Shown here piece by piece: positions 48,711-57,826 of a stretch of DNA of 64,000 bases. This DNA comes from Alicyclobacillus fastidiosus (GTDB taxonomy: Bacteria; Bacillota; Bacilli; Alicyclobacillales; Alicyclobacillaceae): positions 2,108,001 through 2,172,000 of the forward strand of contig NZ_CP104067.1 in the NCBI RefSeq assembly GCF_026651875.1, in the 5' to 3' direction. Every line of letters begins with the position of its first letter. The first letter of the stretch is position 1. A model generated the notes under the pieces. The model worked only from the letters and a program-made list of their open reading frames with translations, was not told the origin of the DNA and ran no database searches. A program made the translations under genes and the position numbers.

Positions 48711-49134
48711 GAAGTAAGCTGGGCAATCGCCGGTGCAGTGCCGAAAGGCCGCACGGGAGGAAAGTCCGAGCTCCATAGGGCAGGGTGCCGGATAACGTCC
48801 GGCGAGAGCGATCTTAGGGAAAGTGCCACAGAAATGTAGACCGCCGATGGTCCGTGCTTGCACGGACACAGGTAAGGATGCAACGGTGCGGTAAGAGCGC
48901 ACCAGCAGCTCGGAGACGAGCTGGCTAGGTAAACCCCACTCGGAGCAAGACCGGATAGGAGTGCATATGTGGTTGCCCGCCACGCACTCGGGTTGGTCGC
49001 TTGAGTCGGCTGGCAACAGTCGACCTAGATAGATGATTGCTACTCCAAAGTGCGAGGTACTCTGTGGGCATCACGTGTCCATTCGATACCGCTTGAAGCA
49101 CAGGAGCACAGAACTCGGCTTACAGGCTTGCTTC
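48711..49134 (+). ncRNA. rnpB: RNase P RNA (catalytic subunit), type-A-like
   Basis: Ribozyme that matures tRNA 5' ends. P1 is GAAGTAAGC (48711-48719) with GCTTGCTTC (49126-49134); P2 is GCAATC (48723-48728) with GATTGC (49035-49040). Universally conserved blocks are present: GAGGAAAGTCCGAGCTC, CACAGAAA, ACCGCCGATGG, GTGCGGTAAGAGCGCACC, TAAACCCCACTCGGAGCAAG, AGATAGATGATTGC and AGAACTCGGCTTA. P16/P17-like pairing is GAGTGC/GCACTC around GTGG/CCAC, as in type A RNAs. About 70 bases between the P2 and P4 3' strands form an enlarged P19. Length near 424 bases. Confidence 0.93.
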
Positions 49135-49159
49135 TTCGGCAAGTACATACCCTTATTTG

Positions 49160-49204
49160 AACCGCGTTGTCGCTGGGCGCTGAACCCAGTGGGGGCGCGG
49201 TTTT
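49160..49204 (+). terminator. Terminator after rnpB
   Basis: AACCGCG (49160-49166) / CGCGGTT (49196-49202), with an inner CTGGG/CCCAG hairpin, ending TTTT. Confidence 0.75.
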
Positions 49205-49385
49205 AGTGTTGTGGCGGTGAGGTATACCGTGTGGGGGTATCTTGATGTGTACTCGTTGGTCATAGAGATATATTATGTACGTTTTCAACAGACTACGACA
49301 CGTATATCGAGTAATGGCCAATGAATAGTATGTCCTCGACATTGAACTCGCTGGAGAAGTGTGGTTCATATAGAAGGTTTGCGAC
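49205..49385. other. Gene-free stretch after rnpB
   Basis: From the end of rnpB (49134) to the small minus-strand gene (49457) there are 322 bases. Apart from the rnpB terminator and the minus-strand terminator at 49386-49419, I see no coding frame, repeat or RNA here. Confidence 0.6.
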
Positions 49386-49419
49386 TAAAAAAGAGCCCGC
49401 CCGAAATGAGCTGACTCTT
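49386..49419 (-). terminator. Terminator of the small minus-strand gene
   Basis: AAGAG (49391-49395) / CTCTT (49415-49419) plus inner GC pairs; on the minus strand it runs into T6. Confidence 0.6.
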
Positions 49420-49456
49420 GGCTGTGTACTCTAGAGTTCGGCTATTCCACAGATTT

Positions 49457-49777
49457 TTACCACCACATAGCACTTAAACCGATTGCAGTAAGTCCAACAA
49501 CTGATGCCAGAGCCACGGCTGTTCTACCGTATCCACCATACCCATACCCGCCATAGTAAACGTTGGTAATATCGTTTGAATCATTTCCGACACCGTGAAC
49601 GGTTTGTGGAGTCTCATTTCCATCTCCAGATATCGTTCCGTAGAGGGGAGTCTGTAAAAACAGGTAGGTACTGTTGCAGTCGAACAGTCGTCCGTGAATG
49701 GTGCCGCTTCTTGTATGGCAGACAACCCATTTACCCATGCAACGTCTTACATGTCCGTAATGAACCAAATATGTCAC
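49457..49777 (-). CDS. Small Gly/Tyr-rich protein with LSm-like N-terminus and C-terminal hydrophobic tail
   Basis: 106 aa or slightly less. The first half (GKWVVCHTRSGTIHGRLFDCNSTYLFLQTPL) has the alternating pattern of a short Sm-like beta barrel. It is followed by VYYGGYGYGGYGR and a hydrophobic tail ending in two Trp. Proteins with this layout occur in spore-forming Bacillales as uncharacterised, possibly spore-coat, proteins (recollection, not checked). Start is GTG 49777 or TTG 49768; the G-run at 49778-49782 favours the latter. It has its own terminator. Confidence 0.6.
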   Translation of the reverse strand: MTYLVHYGHVRRCMGKWVVCHTRSGTIHGRLFDCNSTYLFLQTPLYGTISGDGNETPQTVHGVGNDSNDITNVYYGGYGYGGYGRTAVALASVVGLTAIGLSAMWW

Positions 49778-50060
49778 CCCCCAGCATACTTAATTCATCG
49801 TATGAAATGACATTCAATCGTGGGGCGGCTAAGGTATGTCACACCACGCACTGATCATGCTGTTTGTCAAAAAAGTACGCCCCGAAAAGGAACGTCCGAT
49901 GCGTTATCTGTTCAGCTGTAAAGCCGCTCCAGGGAGCGTCGTTTACAACACTTGAATCGGCACCTTTGGTCCCTGTTTGCTTCGGTATCGGAGCGGCGGC
50001 AATACGGGCGAACTTGGTACAAGGATTGAGTACCTGGACGTGTGAGGGTTAAGGAAGCGG

Positions 50061-50702
50061 ATGTACAAGGGTGGCGTGTGTTTATCGGTCGTTACTACGT
50101 GGGGGCGTAAGGTATACATCGATTTGGATCAATACGCACACTGCAAAGGTAGGCGTTACCGAATCAGTAATACAAAACTGATCGAACTGATGTTGGGCCA
50201 GATCATGGCTACTAAGACGGCTGAAGAGGTACCGATATTTATTCTCGACTTGAAAGAAGGCGCGTCGTTCTCATACTGTGCACGATGTCCTCAAGCATGA
50301 GGCATGTACAGCGACATCGAACAGTCGATTGTGGTTTTGGAACAAATTGTGGATGAGATGAAGCAACGTATGATTGCGATTGGCAAGGCACGGTCACAGT
50401 TCAAACCCATACCCAAATACCCGCGGATACTCGTGTTTGTAGACGAGGGCGGCGAGATATTCAGCCTCGCAGAGTTGTTGGGTGCAGACGTCAAAAAGCG
50501 TGTCACATCGTTGTTGTCGTCGATAGCACGGTTGGGACGTGAACGCTGTAGCCTTTTGTATTTACCTAACGTCCAGACAAAGGCACGATACGATCCAGGT
50601 ACGTGGCCAAATGGACGCGACGATGGCTATGTGTTTCCTGCTGGACATGGCAGGCCGTTTGTACGGCGATTCACTGCAACGAGAAGCGGAAGCGTGGTCT
50701 AA
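50061..50702 (+). pseudogene. Decayed FtsK/SpoIIIE-type (conjugative) DNA translocase
   Basis: Two pieces in different frames. The first, ending near 50300, contains ELMLGQIMATKTAEEVPIFILDLKEGASFS. The second, from 50304, contains YPRILVFVDEGGEIFS and LLSSIARLGRERCSLLYLPN. These resemble the post-Walker-A, Walker-B and following segments of ICE coupling proteins such as ConQ. A frameshift near 50300 separates them. The Walker A region upstream is not recognisable and the C-terminus is lost. I infer a conjugative-element remnant. Confidence 0.7.
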
Positions 50703-50775
50703 CGTACAAGTCGATAATTAACTGCTCGTGGTAACAGTTAAACATTAGATATATCAATGCTAAATGAGCTAAATA

Positions 50776-52396
50776 GGGCCTGCTGAACGATTTAATACAC
50801 AGGCCCCATGATGCAAAAATCAACCTCAAAGAGTTCTCCAAACAAGAGCCAGAAAAGAAGCCGCAGCCTCTTTTCGAGGTTCATGACCAACAGTTGCAGG
50901 GCGATCACAGTCTCGCTCGTCTGACGAAGCCGTGCTCGAATCAAGCCAAGCCCATAGTTTCGCTTGGCTTCGCCAAATTTCCCTTCCACCGCGTTACGCT
51001 CACCCACGTCCTCGCGCTCTTGTTGCTTTTCTCCTGGCTCCACATGCTTTGGCGGACGACCAAGTTTCGGCCCGCTCAACCGGATTCCGTGTTCCTTGCA
51101 GTACCTGAGGTTCTCTCGCGTTCGATAGATTTTGTCCGCCAGAACGGCTTCCGGATAGCAACCGAAGCGCTCAACATACCGCTCTACGGATTCAATCAGG
51201 GTCGTTCCCTCATTGAAGCTATCCCAGCTTGTCTTCTCCATCATGGCGTATCCGTCCACAACACTGATGGCGACCTTTGAACCGAACTCCACATTCGCTT
51301 TTGCTTTTCCACGTACAATGGGTCGAACGTCTGGCTGTGCGATGCTGACGATTCTGTCGTCAACCCGGTGGCTTCGCGTGCGATACATCTCTCGTTGTTG
51401 GCGATGCAACTCGCCAATAACCAAGAGATCGCGGTATTGTTTCCGCGAGAGGGTAGTAAGCGGTGTATGTTCTGCCAGTTGTTCAATGAATCTCAAGTCC
51501 CTTGCCACATAGCGCAACTGTCGCCCAATAGCCTTACGAATCTCTGACCGGCTTGGCTTTCGGTTCTTTGCCGTTCGCAAGTAGTCACGACGCGCTTGGC
51601 GCCGCCGGTCTCTAGGTTTCTTCATGTAGCCGACATGTGACGCATGGAGTGTGTCGATGATGTCCTCCAACTTCTCACGCGCTGTGTTCAACAGTGTCAG
51701 GTCTGTCGGATACGCAATATCTGCAGGCGCGCAGGTTGCATCCAGAATAAGCTTCCCTTGATGCGCGCGTGGTTCTTGAGATTCTGCTTGTGGACGACCG
51801 TTTGCATCTTCCCCGGAGGAGGTTGGAGGATTGTCTTTGGGACCGTTGTCGTCTCCATCCTCTTCTTCCTCACGTGCTGCCTGCACAATCCACTCATTCA
51901 CTTGGTTAATAGCATCAGGGCCAAGCCGCTTACGAAAGTATGTCAGCAGAGAAGGATCAAAAGGCGGTTCTTCCTGATATGCCTCAAGACCGAGGAAGTA
52001 CTGCAGGTACGGGTTTTCCGTGATGTGTTGAACCAAGTGGCGGTCTGAAAAGCCTTCACGTTCCTGAATGATGAGCGCACCAAGCGCCATTCTAACGGAC
52101 ATTGCGCGCCCGCCTCGAAGGTCCTTGCTAAAGTGTTTGCTGTATTCTTGTTCCACGCGTCGCCACGGGATGAGATAGGAGAGCTCAACCCAACGATTAT
52201 CTTCTCTGAGTCGACCACCGAACGGTAGAAAGAAGTCGCCGGGGAGTATCTGTTGATCTTGATGATTCGCGTACATTGTCCGTCCTCCAAGTGCACGGTT
52301 TTTCGCACGTTCCGCTCAAAATCCATACACTTGTATTCGACAAAACACACCCGAAACCCTTGCTACTACTGGGATTTCAATTCATTCAGCAGGCCC
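50776..52396 (-). mobile_element. Intact insertion sequence, IS5/IS1182-type (copy 1)
   Basis: 1,621 bp. Terminal inverted repeats begin GGGCCTGCTGAA at 50776 and end TTCAGCAGGCCC at 52396 (12 bp perfect, then partial). A direct duplication TAAATA flanks both sides (50770-50775 and 52397-52402). One full-length transposase on the minus strand. The clean target duplication indicates recent insertion. Confidence 0.93.
50792..52276 (-). CDS. IS5/IS1182-type DDE transposase (copy 1)
   Basis: 494 aa. The N-terminal DUF772-like part has PFGGRL-EDNRWVELSYLIPW and ALGALIIQEREGFSDRHLV. The catalytic domain has LILDATCAPADIAYPTD, then VLADKIYRTRENLRYC and a late ERNAVEGKFGEAKRNYG. The middle carries an acidic, low-complexity insert (EEEEDGDDNGPKD). 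The ATG follows TTGGAGGACGG. Intact by eye. Confidence 0.93.
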   Translation of the reverse strand: MYANHQDQQILPGDFFLPFGGRLREDNRWVELSYLIPWRRVEQEYSKHFSKDLRGGRAMSVRMALGALIIQEREGFSDRHLVQHITENPYLQYFLGLEAYQEEPPFDPSLLTYFRKRLGPDAINQVNEWIVQAAREEEEDGDDNGPKDNPPTSSGEDANGRPQAESQEPRAHQGKLILDATCAPADIAYPTDLTLLNTAREKLEDIIDTLHASHVGYMKKPRDRRRQARRDYLRTAKNRKPSRSEIRKAIGRQLRYVARDLRFIEQLAEHTPLTTLSRKQYRDLLVIGELHRQQREMYRTRSHRVDDRIVSIAQPDVRPIVRGKAKANVEFGSKVAISVVDGYAMMEKTSWDSFNEGTTLIESVERYVERFGCYPEAVLADKIYRTRENLRYCKEHGIRLSGPKLGRPPKHVEPGEKQQEREDVGERNAVEGKFGEAKRNYGLGLIRARLRQTSETVIALQLLVMNLEKRLRLLFWLLFGELFEVDFCIMGPVY

Positions 52397-53254
52397 TAAA
52401 TATAGGACTTGGTGTTTAACGAAGCATTTGGGGTGACCAGAACGTACAATTTTGCATCTTAGAAATCGGCCTAATGGGTATGCATGTTCCCAACTATGTA
52501 AACCAACAGTTGCAAAGTGTGAGTACTCATGCGGAGCCGGTGACACAATACAAGCTATCAAAATGGCTGTATCAATGCGGGAATACCCGACATACCGAAT
52601 TATTCCGTAAGGACCGACAATATCAACCACTCCACTCAGTGTCTTTATACCATGTATGAACCCACCGACTTTGCACACAATAATTCGCGTAGGGAGGCTG
52701 ATGTGTAATGGAGATGACCTACTAGGGATTCACAATACCGCAGCAGACTTACGGAGAGAGGCCACTTTTTCGGTGGTCTCTTCTCATTTATCCCTCGTCA
52801 CGAAGCTTCTAACCCATTATCGGTAAAACAATGTTTAAGGTCATTAGTACGGCAACGTACAGGACTAGTGCGACTATGTAGTCCCACCATTGCGCATGGT
52901 TAGCCAACAACGTTGACCGTCTATGTGAAGGGAAGACTCCACCACAGTATTCGATTTCCACGAAATCCAAGAACTCAGTTCGTAATCTTTTCCACCCTTA
53001 TGCCGTGTACGGCAAGTTACATACGCGTCTCGTTCGTTATTCGGCGACTTTTTTATTATGTGCATAACAACAAGCGGCCATTTCCAAATGGTCAACTTCA
53101 CCATATCTAACAAATTGGCACCTCGTTTTTAATATCAGCCATGTTCACCTCCATTTGGGGGTGGATTACCTTTTCTTTCGGAGTTATATTTAGCAAGCCG
53201 ATATACATATGTAAAATTTTATGAAACAGGTATATTGATGGGATGGGTGACGAA
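52397..53254. other. Gene-poor AT-rich stretch with one hairpin terminator
   Basis: No gene is supported over these 858 bases. AGAGGCCAC (52757-52765) / GTGGTCTCT (52773-52781) with a T-rich tail looks like a plus-strand terminator without an obvious gene. Minus-strand frames at 52382-52678 (98 codons, its 3' end replaced by copy 1) and 52874-53113 (79 codons) resemble nothing I know and may be chance or debris. Confidence 0.5.
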
Positions 53255-53809
53255 ATGAAACGCGTAATTGCAATATCGACGGCTGCATTGGGGTGTATTG
53301 TACTGGTTGGTTGTGGATCACAGCCTTCACCGAAAGATGTCGCACAGAGTTTTGTGAGTAATGTACAAAATGGAGACTGGACCAAGATACCTCCACTCGA
53401 ACAGAATCCTAATAGCGGTACGTCGCAGCCTACTGGGGTTGCCGCTGATATCCTCAAAAAAGATAAATTTCAGGTTGGCGACGAATCAGTTAATGGTAAT
53501 AGTGCCACCGTTGATGTAAAAGTAACATCACCAGACATGTCCCAGATGGTGAGTAGCATGTTAGGTGATGCACTGGCCAATGCTTTCTCCGGTGGAAACA
53601 GCACTGATTCAAATGCACAGATGGATCAAGATATGGAGAAGCAACTTAATTCAAGCTCGTTACAGATGGACACTACCGATGTTCAGTTAAACATGGTGAA
53701 GACAAGCGACGGATGGAAAGTGGCATCAAACAACACCCAGTTCATGTCCGCAATAGTCGGTGGTTTAGACAAACTAGCCAATGCGTTTAGCAGTAGCAGC
53801 AATAACTAA
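53255..53809 (+). CDS. Putative lipoprotein with DUF4878-like domain
   Basis: 184 aa. Signal peptide MKRVIAISTAALGCIVLVGCG with a lipobox (LVGC), then PSPKDVAQSFVSNVQNGDWTKI, as in NTF2-like lipoproteins of the DUF4878 group. The rest is Ser/Asn/Gln-rich with a closing VKTSDGWKV element. ATG 53255 was taken; an ATG at 53243 is four codons upstream. A good terminator follows. Base composition is AT-richer than the core. Role unknown. Confidence 0.75.
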   Translation: MKRVIAISTAALGCIVLVGCGSQPSPKDVAQSFVSNVQNGDWTKIPPLEQNPNSGTSQPTGVAADILKKDKFQVGDESVNGNSATVDVKVTSPDMSQMVSSMLGDALANAFSGGNSTDSNAQMDQDMEKQLNSSSLQMDTTDVQLNMVKTSDGWKVASNNTQFMSAIVGGLDKLANAFSSSSNN

Positions 53810-53827
53810 ATAGTGAGCCGCATACAT

Positions 53828-53856
53828 CCCCGTCCGTACTGGATGGGGTCTTTTTG
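53828..53856 (+). terminator. Terminator of the lipoprotein gene
   Basis: CCCCGTCC / GGATGGGG with one G-U pair, 5-base loop, TCTTTTT tail. Confidence 0.85.
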
Positions 53857-53902
53857 TGTTTAAACCGCCCCGATTGAAGAGACGGCCCTTGAGGCTCAAA
53901 CG

Positions 53903-54097
53903 TTAGTCATCCAACAACTTCACTTCATCCGCTAATCGCTCACGGCTCGCGTGTGCGTATATTTGAGTCGTGTTTAAATCCTCGTGACCCAGCAATTTCT
54001 GTAACGTGCGCAAATCCGCTCCACGTTCTAAAAGCCGCGTAGCAAATGTATATCCCAGGCAAAGTGACTTTGTATAAGTTTGCGGCTGGAGCAACAA
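53903..54097 (-). pseudogene. Tyrosine recombinase (integrase) C-terminal fragment
   Basis: The frame reads [41 protein letters not shown]. This is the C-terminal catalytic part of XerC/D-type integrases, with the His of LLGHEDL and the Tyr of QIYAH. Recognisable similarity ends about 54055, where an amidase fragment on the other strand begins, so the N-terminal core and first catalytic Arg are lost. Confidence 0.8.
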
Positions 54098-54966
54098 ATA
54101 TCAATGTACATTATGGAAATGCTCGGAATCCATGGAATCCAGACTGTATTACTGGAGGCTCAAGTGGTGGAAGTGGCAATGCAGTAGGAGGCGGTACCGC
54201 TATAGCATCATTAGGGACCGATACAGCCGGTTCTGTTCGAATCCCTTCAGCGATGTGTGGAATTTATGGGCTCAAAACAACGTATGGAAGAGTCAGTAAA
54301 CATGGCGTACACACATGGTGTTAGAGTTGGAATCGTCTCCCAGATTACTTCTACAGAAAAGTCCATAACCCTGAAGTGAAAGCTTTGGTAGAAAAGGCTA
54401 TTCATGATTTAGCCCCTCTGGGTGCGGAAATTTTTGAAATATCAATACCGGAGTTAGTAAACGCTGAGACTGCCGTGCTGGTTGTATCTGGAGCAGAAGG
54501 TACGTCCCAGCATCACGAAAATCTACTCAATCCAACGCTTCGACATATGTACCAAGAAGACGTACGTATTCAATTGGAAGCTGGAGAATTGGTATCAGGA
54601 GTAGAATATGTAAAGGGTCAGAAGGCAAGAAGATTGCTGCGAGATGGTTTCTACCGTGCCTTTACAAAAGTGGATGTCATTGTTGCACCAACTGTTCCAA
54701 TACCCGCTCCGCACTTCACTCCAAATCAAACCAAGCTTAACTTCGAGGTTTTGAATGCTTGTACCCCGTTTACTTGCCCAGCTAATTTAACCGGACTACC
54801 TTCCTTATCTATTCCTGTAGGTCTTACAATGGAAGGATTGCCCGTTGGCATGCAAATCTTCGGAAAGCCATTCGCCGAAGGGCAATTGCTTGAAGTTGGA
54901 TATGCCTATGAACAGATTTCCCCAATGAAGGATGTAGTTGCTGGTGATCGGATGTTAACAAGCTAG
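54046..54966 (+). pseudogene. Broken amidase (amidase-signature family)
   Basis: First part (to about 54321): NARNPWNPDCITGGSSGGSG and SLGTDTAGSVRIPSAMCGIYG, the amidase signature with the catalytic Ser in TAGSVR. It then hits a stop. Second part (54376-54966): C-terminal amidase segments such as VDVIVAPTVP and TGLPSLSIPVG. The N-terminal third, with the catalytic Lys, and a central piece are missing. Truncated by the integrase junction on the left and followed closely by IS copy 2. Confidence 0.82.
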
Positions 54967-54977
54967 AGAGATAAGTA

Positions 54978-56596
54978 GGGGCTGCTGAATGAATCAAAAA
55001 TCCTGTCGTAGTAAGGGTTTTGAGTGCAATTTGTCGAATCAAAGTGTATGGATTTTGAGCGGAACGAGCGAAAAACCGTGCACTTGGAGGACTGAAATTG
55101 TACGCGAGTCATCAGAACCAACAGATACTTCCCGGAGACTTCTTTCTACTGTTTGGTGGAAGACTGAGCGAAAACAATCGCTGGGTCCAGCTTTCGTATC
55201 TCATCCCATGGCGGCGTGTGGAACAGGAATACAGCAAGCACTTCAGCAGGGATCCTCGAGGAGGACGCGCGGTGTCCGTTCGGATGGCGCTTGGCACGCT
55301 CATCATTCAGGAACGTGAAGGCTTTTCGGACCGTCATTTGGTCCAACACATCACGGAAAACCCGTACCTGCAGTACTTCATTGGTCTTGAGGCATATCAG
55401 GAAGAGCCGCCTTTTGATCCTTCCCTTCTGACGTACTTCGCAAACGGCTAGGCCCCGATGTCATTAACCAAGTGAACGAGTGGATTGTACAGGCAGGACT
55501 TCAGGAGGAAGAGGATGGAGGCGACGATGAGCACGAGGACGAACCGCCTACATCGTCCGGGGGAGATGCAAATAGCGGCTCGCAAACGAAGTCTCAAGAA
55601 CCGCAAACCCATCAAGGGAAGCTCATTCTGGATGCGACCTGTGCACCGGCAGATGTTGCATATCTGACGGGCCTGTCGTTGCTAAACACAGCACGTGAGA
55701 AGCTGGAGGATATCATCGTCATGCTCCATGCGCCACATAAAGGCGATATGAAGAAGCCCAGAGACCGACGGCGTCAAGTACGCCGTGATTACCTGAGAAC
55801 GGCGAAGAACCGCAAGCCAAGTCGTTCAGAGATTCGCAAGGCGATCGGGCAACAATTGCGCTATGTGGCACGGGACATGAGATTCATTGAACAACTCGTA
55901 CCACACACGCCACTTATGGCGCTCTCGCGGCTACAATATCGTGACCTCTTGGTCATTGGTGAGCTTTATCGCCAACAACGGGAGATGCGTCGTTCCCGCA
56001 GCCACCGGGAGGACGACAGAATTGTGAGCATCGCGCAACCCAACGTTCGGCCAATCGTGCGTGGCAAAGCAAAGGCGAATGTCGAGTTAGGATCAAAAGT
56101 CGCCATCAGCGTCGTCGATGGATACGCCTTGATGGAGAAGACGAGCTGGGACAGCTTCAACGAGGGCACGACACTGGTTGAGTCGGTAGAACGATATGTG
56201 GAGCGCTTCGGATGCTATCCGGAAGCGATTCTGGCAGACAAAATCTATCGAACACGGGAAAATATCAGGTATTGCAAGGAACACAGCATCCGGTTGAGTG
56301 GCCCGAAACTCGGAAGACCGTCCAAACAGCCGGATCCAGGGCAAAAGAAACTGGAACGGCAGGACATGGGTGAGCGCAACGCGGTGGAAGGAAAATTTGG
56401 CGAAGGCAAGCGAATCTATGGGCTTGGCTTGATTCGAGCACGCCTTCGTCAGACGAGCGAGACAGTGATCGCCCTCCAACTGCTGGTCGTGAACCTAGAG
56501 AAGAGGCTGCGGCTTCTTTTTGGGCTCATATTAGGAGATCTCTTGGGAATGGATTTCGATATGATTGGGCCGCGTCATAAATCATTCAGCAACCCC
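54978..56596 (+). mobile_element. Degenerate insertion sequence, IS5/IS1182-type (copy 2, inverted relative to copy 1)
   Basis: About 1,619 bp. Ends GGGGCTGCTGAAT (54978-54990) and ATTCAGCAACCCC (56584-56596), one mismatch. No matching flanking duplication: TAAGTA on the left, TATTTA on the right. Related to copy 1 but clearly diverged in the terminal regions and protein. Confidence 0.88.
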
Positions 56597-56623
56597 TATT
56601 TATTCCAAAGGGCAAAAAGGTGA
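55098..56623 (+). pseudogene. Frameshifted IS5/IS1182-type transposase (copy 2)
   Basis: Residues 1-114 match copy 1 to DPSLLTYF. One base is then missing near 55437, giving a stop, and the frame resumes at the equivalent of VNEWIVQA. The start codon is TTG where copy 1 has ATG, and the frame runs 27 bases past the IS end because the copy-1 stop is lost. Unlikely to be active. Confidence 0.9.
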
Positions 56624-57024
56624 CACAGTAACGTATGAGTTTTCGAGCTGATGCTTGTCACTGTGTCTTTTTGAAATGACTCTGTATGAGGTAAGGTCGG
56701 GAGCGGCAAACCGCAACCGCAATACACTTTATTCACAAAGCGAGCAATATGCACTGGGAAAACGTCTATGGAGCAGGAATAATCGCATGTGTATTTCACC
56801 CTTTGTATCAAGTTTGTTAAAATACAGCAAGCCCTTTAGAGAATAGATTTTTTGAAGCAGAAATGAATTTCCCAATCAAATTTCTGTAGGAACAAATCGA
56901 GTTCTCAAGGATCTTCAGACCCCAATCAACATTTTTACCCATACATATATTTTAACAGCTTTACCCGTTCGAATTGTAAGTTTATAAGTTCACTACAATA
57001 ATGAATTACTGTGTTTCTTTACGA
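56597..57024. other. AT-rich non-coding stretch with a hairpin
   Basis: GACACAGT (56622-56629) and ACTGTGTC (56660-56667) flanked by A5/T5 form a likely bidirectional terminator. The remaining bases to the tdk end show no gene or repeat I can support. Confidence 0.5.
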
Positions 57025-57678
57025 CTATTTGCTTACTTCATGACATCTTCGGCATCGAGGTTCGTAGCTCTCGGCAGAGCCAGGATGCAATACTGGATCC
57101 GACCAATGAGCAGGTTTACCGCGAATGTACCGTTGTGACACTACAGCGGGATCTCCACATCTGGCACATACGGAGGAAAGAGAAATCCTTTCATCAGCAA
57201 GCGCTAAAATATCTCCCATTGGTCCAAATGGCATTCCGCGAAAATCTTTATCCAATCCAGCAACAATAACTTGACAGTGTCTTTCAACAAGCTCATATAG
57301 GGTACTTATAATCATGTATTCTCCTGCTGTCTTTTCCATAAAGAACTGAACTTCATCGCAAAACACTATCTCGTGGCCGGATTCACTGACGTATTTAAAG
57401 AGATCTGCTGAGGATTGGACTGGAGTCGCAGCCAGGCGTTGGCCTACATGGCTAACTATGTCTGTCTCAGAATATCTTGTATCTAACATGTGCTTGTAAA
57501 CTCCAATTTTACGAGAATGTACGTGCTTCCCATCCCTGATTGCTGCTTGTTCACGAATTTCTTCAACACGTTTCACTGTCCGAAAATATGCAATTAGCTC
57601 CTCGGTCTTTCCAGACATCATGTGACCCGTAATGACTATTAGGTGACCTACTTTTTGCTCAGGAGGAGCCCAACGCAT
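57025..57678 (-). CDS. tdk: Thymidine kinase (TK1 type)
   Basis: Salvage enzyme making dTMP from thymidine and ATP. P-loop GHMMSGKTEELI at the N-terminus, FCDEVQFF (DExQFF), AGLDKDFRGMPFGPM lasso region and zinc Cys pairs CARCG/CRRCH. 217 aa. ATG 57678 is 9 bases after AGGAGG; an ATG at 57699 overlaps that site. It is isolated among mobile remnants, away from any nucleotide operon, and may be transferred cargo. Confidence 0.92.
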   Translation of the reverse strand: MRWAPPEQKVGHLIVITGHMMSGKTEELIAYFRTVKRVEEIREQAAIRDGKHVHSRKIGVYKHMLDTRYSETDIVSHVGQRLAATPVQSSADLFKYVSESGHEIVFCDEVQFFMEKTAGEYMIISTLYELVERHCQVIVAGLDKDFRGMPFGPMGDILALADERISLSSVCARCGDPAVVSQRYIRGKPAHWSDPVLHPGSAESYEPRCRRCHEVSK

Positions 57679-57826
57679 CCCTCTGCACCTCCTTTCCATA
57701 ACTTTAAGTTAGCCATTGTTCTCACTACATTATGCGTATGGGTAATAAACGTGAAGGTTAAGTTGTAGTATTTTTGTGACGGTGAGTATGGGCTGCATTG
57801 AACATTTAGCTATATTCTTTTGTTAC

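Noticed and set aside
49864..50052. 62-codon plus-strand frame before the translocase remnant
   Set aside because: No clear ribosome site, no family resemblance; probably debris of the same element.
52382..52678. 98-codon minus-strand frame next to IS copy 1
   Set aside because: Its end is IS sequence, the ribosome site is poor and the translation resembles no family. A loose GIY-YIG resemblance did not hold on inspection.
52874..53113. 79-codon minus-strand frame
   Set aside because: Trp/Lys-rich with no recognisable motif or ribosome site; treated as chance.
50770..56602. Composite transposon formed by the two IS copies
   Set aside because: Copy 1 has its own 6-bp target duplication on both sides, so it inserted alone. 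The outer flanks of the pair do not form a duplication. An inversion between the copies also fails to explain the flanks (TAAGTA and TATTTA at copy 2).
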